64,000 bases of DNA from Liolophura sinensis (GCF_032854445.1 NC_088306.1:18821764-18885763), one strand, 5' to 3'. Counted from the stretch's first letter, positions 9,430 to 21,515 are shown. A program made the numbers and translations. The notes: generated by a model from the letters alone, not told the origin.

Positions 9430-10790
9430 CTTATCGGTATGGTGTTCATATGTTTTGATATTTCGAAAGCATTCGATAGAGTTGGGCACCGTGGACTTAT
9501 CGTAAAACTGCAGTTCTGGGGTATTAACAGAAAACTACTCAATTTGTTCGTGGAAAATAGACAACGACGAATCGTAACTCATGAACAACACACAAGGTGT
9601 CGTCCGGGGCTCCACAGGGCTCCGTTTTCGGACCTCTCCTCTTTCTGATATACACTAACCATCTACCCAGCGGCTTAATTAATAATGTTACATTATTTGC
9701 AGACGACACATGACTTTATGTAATCTCAGAAGACATTCTCCATGACAACGTTAAACAGTGAATATTATCTGACATATACTCAATAAAATAATGGGTCCCG
9801 TCCTAGTTTGTAAACTTTAATTCGACACAAACATATTCATTACTGTGTTTACGGCGTAGACAATTTTCCCATTTGAGATTATCATTCTCAGGGAAACCAT
9901 ATTGAATGTTGTATCACACATCAATATCTTGGTGTAATGTTTAATGCAAAGGCGAACTGGAAAACATTGATAGTCTAATAACAAAGTCTAACAAGATGTC
10001 GATGTTTCGCGGTCTTAAATATTGCCTTAGCCGCAAAAACTTATAAATCATGGATATAACTTTCATCCGCCCTACTAAAGAATTTGCAGACGTGGCCTGA
10101 CACAAATTCCACGAACACCAAGTCGAATCTTGCAAAAGGGCTGTCTCAGAATAATAACTGGTCTCACAGAGAGTGCCGCAACCAGATTGCTTTAAGAAGA
10201 GTCCGATTTTCTCGAACTAAGCCAACTAAGTATACCGTCTGGTCTTCTTTCATAAATTTATCCACGATCATTCAAATTCTTCTCTACTCCAGATCCTTCC
10301 ACAATCAGACTCCTTGAGAAATCCGTACATCGTCGTCCATTCAAGAAACCGTTTTACGTCTTACATGTGCGGAACGGCAGTTTTCAGCAAATCATTCTTC
10401 CCCGCAACTACCAGAGACTGGAATGCCTTACCCGAACCGATCAAACAGATAACCGATCACACTGAATTCAAAAACGAACTTCTGAAGTTATACCCTAAAG
10501 CCAAACCGACAACTTGGTATTATGCAGGCAGTAGACTTTCTAATATATATTTATGTCGCTTGTGAAATGCCTGCAGTAGTCTAAATGACGATTTGTTCAA
10601 CGATTTTGTGTTTGATTCTCCTGGATGTACCTGTGGCACCCCGGCCGAAATTGCCCATCACTTTTTCTTGGAAAGTAAACATTACGTTTCGGAGAGACAG
10701 ACCAAGAGACATTGGATTTAATGATGATGTTTCTACCACAAATGTTTTGTACGATTCTCTCCATGTAAAGGAAAAAACAGTAAATCGATA
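9430..10790 (+). pseudogene. Decayed LINE with RT, C-terminal domain and CxC motif
   Basis: Successive frames give, in order, FDISKAFDRVGHRGLIVKL (RT domain), a degenerate GLHRAP block, YTNHLPSGLINNVTLFADDT (RT active site), a thumb-region fragment near 10,084, SFFPATTRDWNALPEPIK (the common LINE C-terminal segment) and SPGCTCGTPAEIAHHFFLES (the CxCG...HFF motif of some CR1/L2-like elements). Several stops and frameshifts separate these blocks, so the copy is inactive. No 5' endonuclease is visible. Confidence 0.8.
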
Positions 10791-10843
10791 ATCACTACTG
10801 TATGTCAGTTCACAGAGGCATCTAAACGTGTGGGACAACAACA

Positions 10844-11008
10844 ATGAAGGTTGTAATAGTCTGCAGTAGCTACGTTCATAGGCTGGAGAGCAGTATCCTT
10901 CGAAATTCTATCCCAAATTCTAGACTTGCTTTTAGAACGGGCCAGGATATTCGGCTCTTTGGCATTAGAGTAAAATATGTAAATGTAAATAGACTAGACG
11001 CATTGTAA
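10844..11008 (+). pseudogene. Small ORF, possible SGNH-like fragment
   Basis: A 54-residue frame beginning MKVVIVCSSYVHRLESSI. The VVIxxSSxVxRL pattern resembles the start of SGNH-hydrolase-like domains often linked to retroelements in marine invertebrates. It follows the LINE remnant and may be its continuation. The match is short and from memory; it could be chance. Confidence 0.3.
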
Positions 11009-11162
11009 ACAAAAACAAGAAATAAACAATATAAAATGGCCTGTCACAATATCCACTAGGGAAGTGACGCTAAAACCAGCATTTCAACCAAAAATGCTTG
11101 TCATACCTATTCTGGCTGTCTACAAATTGCTAATCCGACAATTCTTGTCCTGTTCAGTAAGT

Positions 11163-11299
11163 TTTATTTATGTATTTATTTGATTGGTGTTTTACGCCGT
11201 ATTCAAGAATATTTCACTTATACTACGGCGGCCAGCATTATGGTAGGAGGAAACCGGGCACAGCCCGGGGGAAACCAACGACCATCTGCACGTTGTTAA
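11163..11299 (-). mobile_element. SINE family A, truncated
   Basis: Tail, core and middle region (gattggtgttttacgccgta, gcggccagcattatggtagg, aaaccgggcacagcccggg). Ends before the head. Confidence 0.85.
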
Positions 11300-11628
11300 A
11301 TGAATAAAATATGATGATGACAGAACACTCTTACAGCTTACAATGTAAACAATTTGCTTGTTACCATATATTTCTATTCTGACTGCTCTTTGAAAAATAC
11401 AGATAGCTATTCCAACAATTCATGTGTTATTCACTTTTTCAGGTCTATCTTAAGGACCGTGATAAGGCTATCTATATTACAGAGGAGTGAAGGACACTCC
11501 TTTTCTTTACATGTGAGACACTAACATCAGTAAAACTTTATCCACTCCATTAAAGTGCGGGTCAACAGAGACATCTCGTGGTATGTAGACAAACAATATG
11601 TCCCTGTTTTAAGTTAAATACATAAGCT

Positions 11629-11650
11629 ATATATATATATATATATATAT
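11629..11650. repeat. (TA)n microsatellite
   Basis: About 11 uninterrupted AT dinucleotides in intergenic sequence. Confidence 0.9.
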
Positions 11651-11824
11651 TAGTATATACAGCGTATCTGTATAATGTGGACATATACGTACCTTCATTT
11701 GTTCTCAATAGAACCTACACATCGTGCTCTAATACTGGATGTATACACTACCATCCATAACTGTCATATATGTTCTATGACGCAGCCTCTATGCTTGAAA
11801 CGAATTATGCAGGAAACAGGCCTA

Positions 11825-11948
11825 TATACAGTGTGTATATGTGCGTGCTTGGGGTTTAAAGTCTTTGGTATGACACGAGCCGGGTTTCATTCCTGGGTCT
11901 CTCAACTTCGGGGCGGACGCTGTAATCATTAGGCCACCTAAGCGGTCC
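11825..11948 (-). mobile_element. SINE family C, head fragment
   Basis: Complement of the family C head: cttggggtttaaagtctttgg, then ggtttcattcctgggtctct (B-box side) and cattaggccacctaagcggtc (A-box side). Matches the head of the copy at 23.3 kb. Confidence 0.6.
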
Positions 11949-12117
11949 AGAGTGAGTGAGTGTGAGTGTGTGGAGTTATATTTACAATGTTCTAGTATTT
12001 TTCAACTTGCGCAGCTCATACTCTTTCGATCGCTTTTTGGCTTGTGAGTCGTTTTGCACATACAATAATCGCATCCCCACAGAGGAATATACTATCTAGT
12101 ATTTATATGTTAATGAC

Positions 12118-12205
12118 TGATTTTATTCATTTGAATGGTGTTTTATAGGCCGTACTAGAGAATATATCACTTATACAACGGTGGCCAGCACAGTGATGTG
12201 AGGAT
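12118..12205 (-). mobile_element. SINE family A, tail and core fragment
   Basis: Short diverged copy: gaatggtgttttataggccg, gaatatatcacttatacaac, ggtggccagcacagtgatg. Confidence 0.6.
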
Positions 12206-12262
12206 ATAGAATACGTATAGCCAACAGAGAATAGACGCAAATGCCGACTAACAATAGAAAGT

Positions 12263-12463
12263 TTGCTGATGGCGACGAGCAAAATGTCAAAAGATGGGTT
12301 AACCTTAGAATTGTATAATAATACACCATATTTGGTTTACCATATCAATGCAGGCAAGTTCGTGGCTATTTCAGTACAGAAGGACACAATTAACTTGAAA
12401 ATTCACGGGAAACTGTTAACCCTGACAACCAGTAAAATGACACTTAAAATAGACCTTGCTTGA
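12263..12463 (+). other. Unrecognised 66-residue open frame
   Basis: Open frame with plausible codon use (MSKDGLTLELYNNTPYLVYH, then a Lys/Thr-rich end). I recognise no family and see no splice or promoter context. It may be a retroelement scrap or a chance frame. Confidence 0.15.
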
Positions 12464-12717
12464 TCACAGGGTTCATAGTTTATCTTTTAGAGTTATCAGA
12501 TGGTGTATAGGTTAATACCCTGTGTCAGTTAGATTACGGCCATACATGACAGACGTATTGACTAGCAACTGCCCAAGGTCAACCAGATTTTGCGCTAGAT
12601 CAAACAACAGGAGTCGCTGATGAAATCTTCCTGAACATTTTCATGAGCCTTAACAGGGGATGTTGGGAGAGCTGGCCCGGCTAAACATTGCAGGTACAAA
12701 CTATAAAGCCTAAATCT

Positions 12718-12976
12718 GACGGTGAGGAACTCTGACTGTGAGGAGCTCTGACGGTGAGGAGCTCTGACTGTGAGGAGCTCTAACGGTGAGGAGCTCTGAC
12801 GGTGAGGAACTCTGACGGTGAGGAGCTCTGACGGTGAGGAGCTCTGACTGTGAGGAGCTCTGACTGTGAGGAGCTCTGACTGTGAGGAACTCTGACGGTG
12901 AGGAGCTCTGACGGTGAGGAGCTCTGACGGTGAGGAGCTCTGACTGTGAGGAGCTCTGACGGTGAGGAGCTCTGAC
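12718..12976. repeat. 16-bp minisatellite, about 16 copies
   Basis: Unit gaggagctctgacggt, with recurrent g/t (ggt or tgt) and gagctc/gaactc variants. The array is compact and highly homogeneous. Confidence 0.95.
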
Positions 12977-13194
12977 TGGTAACTCCTATAATTTTTTCAA
13001 ATAGGTCAAATTTTTGATGTGTTTGTTGTTTATTGCCATATTCTAGAATTTTTCTGAAAACGGTAAGTTGTTTTTGGGTTGAGTCAGCCGGAGTTCCAGG
13101 GATAAACTAAACCTGCCTTTGGCGAAAGGTTAATTTTAAGAGGAACTTGAACCGCTCCAGTGGGTCATGTGGTTGTAGGCCTATAGGCCTATCT

Positions 13195-13640
13195 GAAAAA
13201 ATCCATTTATTCTAGTGAAGCCAGTGTTGGTCACACTTGTTCTAGAGTAGCCAGTTTTGGTGACCCTTGTTCTAGTGTAGCCACTTTTGGTGAAAGTTGT
13301 TTTATAGTGTAGCCAGTTTTAGTGACAGTTGCTCTGGGGTTTCCAGTTTTGGTGATAGTTGTTCAGGCGTAGCCAGTTTTGATTACTGTTGCACTGGCAT
13401 AGCCAGTTTTGGTGACCGTTGTTCAGGCGTAGTCAGGTGTGGCGATTGTTGATCTGGCATTGGCAGGTTTGGCGACTGATGTTCTGGCGCAGCCAATTTT
13501 GGTTACTGTTGTACTGGCAGTTTTGGTTACTGTCGTACTGGCATAGCCAGTTTTGGTGATGGTTGTTCAAGCGTAGTCAGGTTTGGCGATTGTTGATCTG
13601 GCGTAGCCAGTTTTGGTGGCTGTTGTACTGCCGTAATCAG
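13195..13640. repeat. 30-bp degenerate minisatellite
   Basis: Repeats of the form gtagccagttttggtgac followed by tgttgttctgg-like sequence at about 30-bp spacing (13,200 onward), with diverged copies and a few length variants. No coding potential. Confidence 0.85.
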
Positions 13641-14039
13641 TCTATGATTTGAATCTGCGAGAGTCGTTGATCTTTTATATAGTATTTACATTGGCCAACA
13701 ACCTTCCTGGTCTTAATGAAATTTTATTTATATCCAGGCGTCAAAAGTGGAGGTCCTTGGTCAATAATCGCAAGGCCCATTACCAAACAGCGTTCAACAC
13801 AAACCACTTAAGAACTATAAATAGAGATTATCACACCAGTGTCGCGAGGCTGATGCACAGGCCGACCGCAACAACATCGCGGAACACACACTTTTATGAT
13901 AGTCTATTTATCATATACCTTTATTTATGCATAATAAGTTGTCAAAACACACACGCGTTTTTTTTCCATCAGTCAGCAGACGGACTTGCTACAGCTAGAG
14001 ACCCAGCGCCGACAAATATAGTCCATGTATAAATGAGCC

Positions 14040-14890
14040 CAATTTCTTCAGCTCGAAAACTATTATGTTCTTTAAATTTCTATTTCATTAGTTTCAGTTG
14101 CAAACTATTTAAAAAATCAGTCTAGTAAAACTTCACGAGCCTAAACTATTGCAAGGTCGCCACTTCACGAGATGAGGTGAAATCCCTACGCCACGGGAAT
14201 CCCCTCACGCTCTGGCGTCACGCGAGAGAGACGTAGGTTACGTTAGCAAAGTTTCATCGTGCGGTATGGTTTAAAATCATATCTTGTTTGAAAGGAACGG
14301 CTTCAGACCCTGATGTTGATTGGACTGAAAGTTTGGCTCAACAACGGTCATGTGAAGTGTGCATTTATTGAAAGTGTCATCCCCGTGTGGCCCTGTAATC
14401 ACCGAGCGTGTGTGGCTGTAGGTCCGGTGACTCCACCAGAAATTTTCAATAAGAGCAGTGAATATTGATCATGGCGCACCGGTATAAATTAATGATGAAC
14501 CTACTGACGACTATATTTGGTATTTTTACTGTTCACATTCAGTAAATGGGAAGACGAAATTTCATCGACCCTCATTTAAACGATGACAGATCACCGACTC
14601 TATGGGATGATGAACATGTGAATATTTATCTGCCCGACCTTGTGTTTAGGTTGCTTAAGGGACAAAGTTAAGGATTTTCACCAAGAAGTGAATATGAGAA
14701 GAAGATTCACCAAAAAGTTTATCCTGACTCTCATTCAAGGCTTCTTGGAAATGGATTTAGAGCACAAAAAAACAAAATTTTGATATTATGTTCATATTTG
14801 TATTATTCATCTGTCCTCTTCATACATATGGGAAGACAGTCCATATATTTGTAGCTTCATTCTAGCTTATCGCAATTTCACTCTTTCTTC
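14040..14890. other. Upstream region of the sulfotransferase gene, no gene seen
   Basis: AT-rich sequence with no SINE and no convincing open frame. A good acceptor (ctctttcttcacag) ends it at 14,894, so a non-coding 5' exon of the sulfotransferase gene probably lies here or further left; I cannot place it. Confidence 0.4.
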
Positions 14891-14895
14891 ACAGA

Positions 14896-16103
14896 ATGGC
14901 CAGCCCACGTTCGATGTTCCTGTGCTTGACTGCGTGTGTGTTTCTCCTTACAGTAGTCATGCTCTGGTCAAAGATAATTCTACATCTCTCCATCGCGGTA
15001 CCTCCGCGTTCTACAAAAGCAGTTTTCAAATACCACAGACCAGTCCTCAGGAAAGAGGGAAAACTCTTTTCTCGTCCTCTGTTGTCAACGTTATCCTCTA
15101 CAAAAGCTCTTGTGCCGTCCCCTATCAACGCGCATGCCAAGTGTAAGGAAAAACGCCACGTGATCTACGTGAGAATCCCCAAAACCGGAAGCAGCACGAT
15201 GACCCACCTCATGTGGCGTTTCGGAAATCAGAGAGGCCTCAGGTTTTTGCTTCCACGGCCTGGTTTCGAAGGGAGTGAAAACAAACTCTCGTTGAATAAG
15301 TTTTATTTACCAAACTCCAGAAAATATTGTGACTTGATGGCTAATCACGTGATCTATGATTATGCAAATTTCAAGCGATATTTTCCTGCTGACGTTGTCT
15401 ACATTTCTCTGTTACGAGAACCTATGAACCAGTTATATTCAACCATCTATTACCTGAACTTTAACATTCAGGGTGACAACAAAGTAAAGAATTATTTGCT
15501 CAAGCCTGAAAAGTATGAACCAAAGTCTGGTTCCCGATCTTTAACTCATAACCCAATGATGTCATACTTTGGCTTAGCTCCGAGTTACTTTCGAAATGTT
15601 GATAAAATCCGTCAAAAAATCGATGAGAAATTGATGAGAAATTTGCAATGGTGCTGGTTTTAGAGAAACTGGACGAGTCGCTGGTGTTACTCAAACGTAA
15701 GCTCTGTTGGACGACAAATGATATTTTGTATATGATAAAAAATAAAAACTGGAAAAAACCAGTTGTCAATATTACCGACGAAGACTACAAAAGGTTAAAA
15801 AATTGGTCAATGGCGGACTACATTTTGTATGAGCACTTTCTTGGTAAACTTCAACGATCCATTGAAACCGAAGGGGAAGACTTTCAGCAAGAACTTTCCT
15901 TATTCCGTTCAATTAAAAGACAATTTAAGGAATTTTGTCAAAGGGGAAACTCTAACCAGACTTTGACAATTGCATCTAGCAAGTTTTCTGCATCATTCAA
16001 AGTTCCTTACAGGAATTGTCAAAGACTGGCCTCGCGTGGGCCGCTCGTCCTAGACGATATTCGACGCCAACAAAAACTGAAGAATTTTTGCAATAGTAAA
16101 TGA
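14896..16103 (+). pseudogene. Galactose-3-O-sulfotransferase-like gene broken by an 11-bp duplication
   Basis: Type II Golgi sulfotransferase of the Gal3ST family, which transfers sulfate from PAPS to the 3-OH of galactose on glycolipids or glycans. The coding exon starts right after an acceptor. Residues 1-30 form a short cytoplasmic tail and a signal anchor (FLCLTACVFLLTVVMLW). IRIPKTGSST-type sequence (VRIPKTGSSTMTHLMWRFG) is the 5'-PAPS binding loop, ANHVIYDYANFKRYFP is a family block, and VVYISLLREP is the 3'-phosphate binding segment. At 15,622-15,643 the word gatgagaaatt occurs twice in tandem; the extra 11 bp shifts the frame and gives a TAG at 15,661. After it, a second frame continues the family pattern (LEKLDESLVLLKRKLCW) to TGA 16,101. 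Both parts total about 400 codons, close to the family's 400-490. An AATAAA overlaps the stop. It is either a recent pseudogene, a polymorphism or an assembly error. Confidence 0.85.
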
Positions 16104-16424
16104 ATAAATGTATACAGACAAATTATTATTATTGTGGTGGTTTTAAACTGTATATTATCTAGTAGAATTAATACACAATAACAGCTTATGTTTCCTCCAT
16201 CTCATGCGGATTTGAGTGTATATAATTAATGTGATTAAGCTGTGCATTCAACTGTCACACCGAAACACCTTCATGTCCCACAAAACAATGCAATCTGCTT
16301 GACCTTCAAATCACGGAAAATCACACAGCCTACATGATCTTCTGGTTATACGTCCGAGAACTTACCGGTTTCAGAGCAGGTACCCAAGCATTCACCACTA
16401 AATTGACGATCACATCACGATTTT

Positions 16425-16640
16425 GTCTTTGCAAAATATTACATTGATTGTCTGCCAACATGCCGAGGATAGAATATTTAATCAGCACGAAATGAGAGAG
16501 GAAACCGGGCAAAACCCGAGGGAAATCCACGAAGGTTGTTGGCAGACCTTCCCACGTAAAGTCGGAGTGGAAGTCAGCATGCATGAGCTGGACTTGAACT
16601 CACAGCGACCATATTGGCGGGAGGCTTATGGACCATTGTT
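16425..16640 (-). mobile_element. SINE family A, diverged, with head
   Basis: Complement orientation: gaggaaaccgggcaaaaccc, ggcagaccttcccacgtaaa, gagctggacttgaactcaca (B-box side) and the start of the head. The tail end is degenerate. Confidence 0.7.
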
Positions 16641-16649
16641 TCTATGTGC

Positions 16650-17350
16650 TGGCGTGCTAACCTCCTCGGCCTCGGCGTCCCCCCCCCCTCCCCTCATTTG
16701 TCTGGTGTTTAGTGTTATAAAGAGTACAGATCATGTCTGTACAACATATGTTGTCGTGATGGCTAAGGACTTATATAGGCTAAGTGCGCTTCATGAAACC
16801 GAGGACTGTCCTGGGATGGAACCAGTCTATATCAGGCATGATTAATACATAGGCACTCTCACAACAAGGCTACAGTATACAGATGTGTAGCGAATGTCTT
16901 TCGTTGTGTCCGCCTATCACCGTGCCCAGTGGACAGGATTCCAGTGCCTGTAGCAAGTGTCTATCGATGACGTGTTATGGACACCACAGTGCAATCCATT
17001 GATATCAAATAAGGAAAAGCAGAATTCTGTCGAGTATCAAATATACAGTATACCTGCAATATGCATTCCATGAAATCACATGACTTTAAAAACTGAATGA
17101 ACTCTACAAACAATCCCACATCTAAACTAATAAGTTTGTCTGTCAGTATTCAATAAATAAATAAATCAATAAATAAATAAACAAAAGTTCTATTCTTTTG
17201 CACTCGCACTATTTTGTAGTATGGTGTGGCTTTATGAGATTCAAAACTTGCATAGACACGAGACTAGCGTAATACAACCCTGTTAATGAATTACTGCACA
17301 ATCAAACATGTTTAGCAGGTCTATATACATCATCTGTGCACAGCCAACAT
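16650..17350. other. Intergenic stretch, no gene seen
   Basis: Contains a C-run near 16,680 and an (AAAT)n patch at 17,152-17,182 that may be an orphan SINE tail. No supported gene. Confidence 0.4.
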
Positions 17351-17359
17351 AGACAGGCG

Positions 17360-17990
17360 GCCTCCATGCACGAGGTTGTTAGCGTGCCAGCGCGGTGCAT
17401 TATCCCATGAGCCCCTCATCAATGCGGTCACTATGAGTTCAAATCCATATCATGCTGTCTTCTTCTGGGAGTGAGTGAGTGAGTGCTTGGGGTTTAACGT
17501 CGTACTCAACAATTTTTCAGTCATATGACGACGAAGAAATCATTAGGGTGCATGTACGTATAATGTGCCTCCTTGTTGCAGGACGGATTTCCACCGCTCT
17601 TTTATTTAGTGCTGCTTCACTGAGACGACTTACCGAAGGCAAGTAAGCCGCCCCGCCCGAGCCATTATACTGATACGGGTCAACCAGTCGTTGCACTATC
17701 CCCTTCATGCTGAACGCCAAGCGAGGGGAAGTTACAACTTCCTCTTTTAAAGTCTTAGATGTGACTCGATCAAGGATTGATCCTGGATCTACCGGTCCCG
17801 AAGCGGACGCTCTACCAACTGTGCTATCCGGGCCGGTCTCTTCTTCTGGGAAGGTCTGTCAGCTACCTGTGTATGTTTGTAGGTTTCCCCCTGGCTCTGT
17901 CCGGTTTCCCTCCACCATAATGCCACCACCGCAGTCGTAAAAATGAAATATTCTTGATTGCGGCGTAAAACATTAATGAAACAAATAAAT
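17360..17990 (+). mobile_element. SINE family A, split by a nested SINE B
   Basis: The head (ggcctccatgcacgaggttg, gagttcaaatcc) runs to 17,470. The rest (aaggtctgtcagctacctgt, ccaccataatgccaccaccg, gcggcgtaaaacattaatga and an A-rich tail) resumes at 17,852. The insert is a complete family B SINE flanked by 13-bp duplications, so A is the older element. Confidence 0.85.
17471..17838 (-). mobile_element. SINE family B, complete, nested, 13-bp TSD
   Basis: Flanked by the exact direct repeat tcttcttctggga at 17,458-17,470 and 17,839-17,851. Read on the minus strand: a tRNA-like head (ggcccggatagcacagttgg, tagagcgtccgcttcgggac), a body (cagcactaaataaaagagcg), the shared 3' core (gaaaaattgttgagtacgac) and an (ACTC)n tail. 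The good duplications and high similarity to the copy at 30.3 kb suggest recent movement. Confidence 0.9.
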
Positions 17991-17999
17991 ATATCTAGT

Positions 18000-18415
18000 G
18001 ACAGGTACGTTGTTTGTAACTTTTATGAGGATACAATTTTAGTAGTATTCATTGAGTAAAATGCACTTACAGACCCAATTACAAAGTGTATGCCCTGTAC
18101 AGAATGTTGTTTGTGCGGAGCTGGGTATCTGTCGTGAAAACAACGACAACTAAAACGACCCAATAGACAGAGGCTTACTTTGTTCGATCATGTGACCAAT
18201 GTTCCGGTAAATCACCATAGCCCTGTTGCTAAACTCTGTGAAGAGCAGTTAAGACACTTGATCTATCTGTTGAGCCTATATCGACCTATACCGTTCTAGG
18301 TCACTTTGTACGCATGTACGGGTTTACCATTCGGACTATTCATTTTTGATCTGGTAAGATAAAGGTCTATGTCTAAACCGGGCAGAGCACGGGGAAAACC
18401 CACAACGATCCGCTG
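18000..18415. other. Intergenic stretch before the 29-bp minisatellite
   Basis: No gene or recognisable element, except that 18,375-18,412 (accgggcagagcacggggaa) is a fragment of the family A SINE middle region, directly abutting the array. Confidence 0.4.
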
Positions 18416-21400
18416 TTTATACGGGTATTGGGTACACAGACGTGTTTATATGGGTATTGGGTACACAGACCTGTTTATATGGGTATTGGTACACAGACCT
18501 CTTTATATGGGTATTGAATACTCAGACATGTTTATATGGGTATTGGATACTCAGACATGTTTATATGGGTATGTGATAATCAGACATGTTTATATGGGTA
18601 TTGAATACTCAGACATGTTTATATGGGTATTGAATACTCAGACATGTGCATATGGGTATTGAATACTCAGACATGTGCATATGGGTATTGGTTACTATGA
18701 AAAGTTTATATGGGTATTGAACACTCAGACATGTTTATATGGGTATTGGATACTCAGACATGTTTACATGGGTATTGGATACTCAGACATGTTCATATGG
18801 GTATTGAATACTCAGACATGTTTATATGGGTATTGGATACTCAGACATGTTTATATGGGTATTGGATACTCAGACATGTTTATATGGGTATTGAATACTC
18901 AGACTTGTTTATATGGGTATTGGATACTCAGACATGTGCATATGGGTATTGAATACTCAGACATGTTTATATGGGTATTGGATACCCAGACATGTTTATA
19001 TGGGTATTGGATACTCAAACATGTTTATATGGGTATTGAATACTCAGACATGTTTATATGGGTATGTGATACTCAGACATGTTTATATGGGTATTGGATA
19101 CTCAAAAGTGTTTATTTTGGGTATTGAATACTCAGACATGTTTATATGGGTATTGAATACTCAGACATGTTTATATGGGTATTGGATACTCAGACATGTT
19201 TATATGGGTATTGAATACTCAGACATGTTTATATGGGTATTGAATACTCAGACATGTGCATATGGGTATTGGATACTCAGACATGTTTATATGGGTATTG
19301 GATACTCAGACATGTTTATATGAGTATTGAATACTCAGATATGTTTATATGGGTATTGGATACTCAAACATGTTTATATGGGTATTGGATACTCAAACAT
19401 GTTTATATGGGTATTGGATACTCAAACATGTTTACATGGGTATTGGATACTCAAACATGTTTATATGGGTATTGGATACTCAGACATGTTTATATGGGTA
19501 TTGGATACTCAAACATGTTCATATGGGTATTGGATACTCAGACATGTTTATATGGGTATTGGATACTCAGACATGTTTATATGGGTATTGGATACCCAGA
19601 CATGTTCATATGGGTATTGAATACTCAGACATGTTTATATGGGTATTGGATACTCAGACATGTTTATATGGGTATTGGATACTCAGACATGTTTATATGG
19701 GTATTGAATACTCAGACATGTTTATATGGGTATTGGATACTCAGACATGTTTATATGGGTATTGAATACTCAGACATGTTTATATGGGTATTGGATACTC
19801 AGACATGTTTATATGGGTATTGGATACTCAGACATGTTTATATGGGTATTGGGTACTCAAACATGTTTATATGGGTATTGAATACTCAGACATGTTTATA
19901 TGGGTATTGGATACTCAGACATGTTTATATGGGTATTGGATACTCATACATGTTTATATGGGTATTGAATACTCAGACATGTGCATATGGGCATGTGATA
20001 CTCAGACATGTTTATATGGGTATTGAATACTCAGACATGTGCATATGGGTATTGAATACTCAGACATGTTTATATGGGTATTGTATACTCAGACATGTGC
20101 ATATGGGTATTGAATACTCAGACATGTTTATATGGGTATTGGATACTCAGACATGTTTATATGGGTATTGGATACTCAGACATGTTTATATGGGTATTGG
20201 ATACTCAGACATGTTTATATGGGTATTGGATACTCAAACATGTGCATATGGGTATTGGATACTCAGACATGTTTATATGGAAATTGGGTACCCAGAACTG
20301 TTTGTATTGGTACTGGATACTCAGACATGTTTTTATGGGTATTGGGAGCCCGGATCTGTTTATATGGGTATTGAGTACCCAGAACTGATTGTGTTGGTAT
20401 TGGGTACTCAGGCCTGGTTATATGGGTATCGGGTACCCAGAACTGTTTACATGGGTATCGGGTACCCAGACCTGTTTATATGGGTATTGGGAGCCCGGAT
20501 CTGTTTGTATGGGTATTGGATACCCAGAACTGTTTATATTGGTATTGAATACCCAGACATGTTCATATGGGTATTGAATACTCAGACATGTTTATATGGG
20601 TATTGGATACTCAGACATGTTTATATGGGTATTGGATACTCAGACATGTTTATATGGGTATTGAATACTCAGACATGTTTATATGGGTATTGGATACTCA
20701 GACATGTTTATATGGGTATTGGATACTCAGACATGTTTATATGGGTATTGGGCCTGTATAAGGCCTGTATATATAAGTACATATGGGCACTGAGTATCTA
20801 GACATGTTAATATAGGTATTGGGTGCTCAGAACTGTTTATATGGGTACTGAGTACCCAGAACTGTTTATATAAGTAGTGGGAACCCGGATCTGTTTATAT
20901 GGGTATTGGGTATCCAGATCTATTTGTATGGGTATTGAGTACCCAGAACTGTTTATATGGGTATTGGGTACTCAGATCTGTTTGTATGGATATTGAGTAC
21001 TTGGGTATGTTTATATGGGTACTGAGTACCCGGGTCTGTTTATATGGGTATTGAGTACCCAGAGTTGTTTATATAAGTATTGGGAACCCGGATCTATTTA
21101 TATGGGTATTGAGTACCCGGGTCTGTTTATATGGGTATTGAGTACCCAGAACTGTTTATATAAGTATTGGGAACCCGGATCTATTTATATGGGTATTGGG
21201 TACCCGGATCTGTTTATATGTGTATTGGGTATTCAGAACTGATTACATGGATATTGGATACTCAGACATGTTTATATGGGTATTGGGTACCCAGAACTGT
21301 TTATATGTGTATTGGGTATTCAGAACTGATTACATGGATATTGGGTACTCAGACCTGTTTATATGGGTATTGGGTACCCAGAACTGTTTATATGTGTATT

Positions 21401-21515
21401 GGGTATTCAGAACTGATTACATGGATATTGGATACTCAGACATGTTTATATGGGTAATGGGTGCTCAGATCTATTGATATGGGTATTGGGTGCTCATATC
21501 TATTTATATGGGTAT
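18416..21515. repeat. 29-bp minisatellite, about 105 copies
   Basis: Unit begins tatgggtattggatactcag and ends acatgttta (29 bp). From 18.5 to 20.3 kb and from 20.57 to 20.75 kb the copies are nearly uniform (gga/gaa and aga/aaa variants). Between these and after 20.76 kb, a second variant class (acccagaactgtttatat, cccggatctg) dominates, with some higher-order structure (an 87-bp period near 21.2-21.45 kb). Because 29 is not a multiple of 3, one unit read in three frames makes a 29-residue repeat (MGIGYSDMFIWVLDTQTC...). All three forward frames stay open for hundreds of codons. I do not regard these frames as genes. Confidence 0.95.

Noticed and set aside
13649-14032. 127-codon open frame next to the 30-bp minisatellite
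   Set aside because: No recognisable family, low-complexity end, and no splice or promoter context.
16423-16845. 140-codon plus-strand open frame
   Set aside because: It reads through a reverse SINE family A and a poly-C tract; no protein family.
18369-21477. Long open frames encoding MGIGYSDMFIWVLDTQTC-type repeats, up to 522 codons
   Set aside because: All three frames are open because a stop-free 29-bp unit is read in rotation. There are no splice sites, start context or domain. Treated as a minisatellite.
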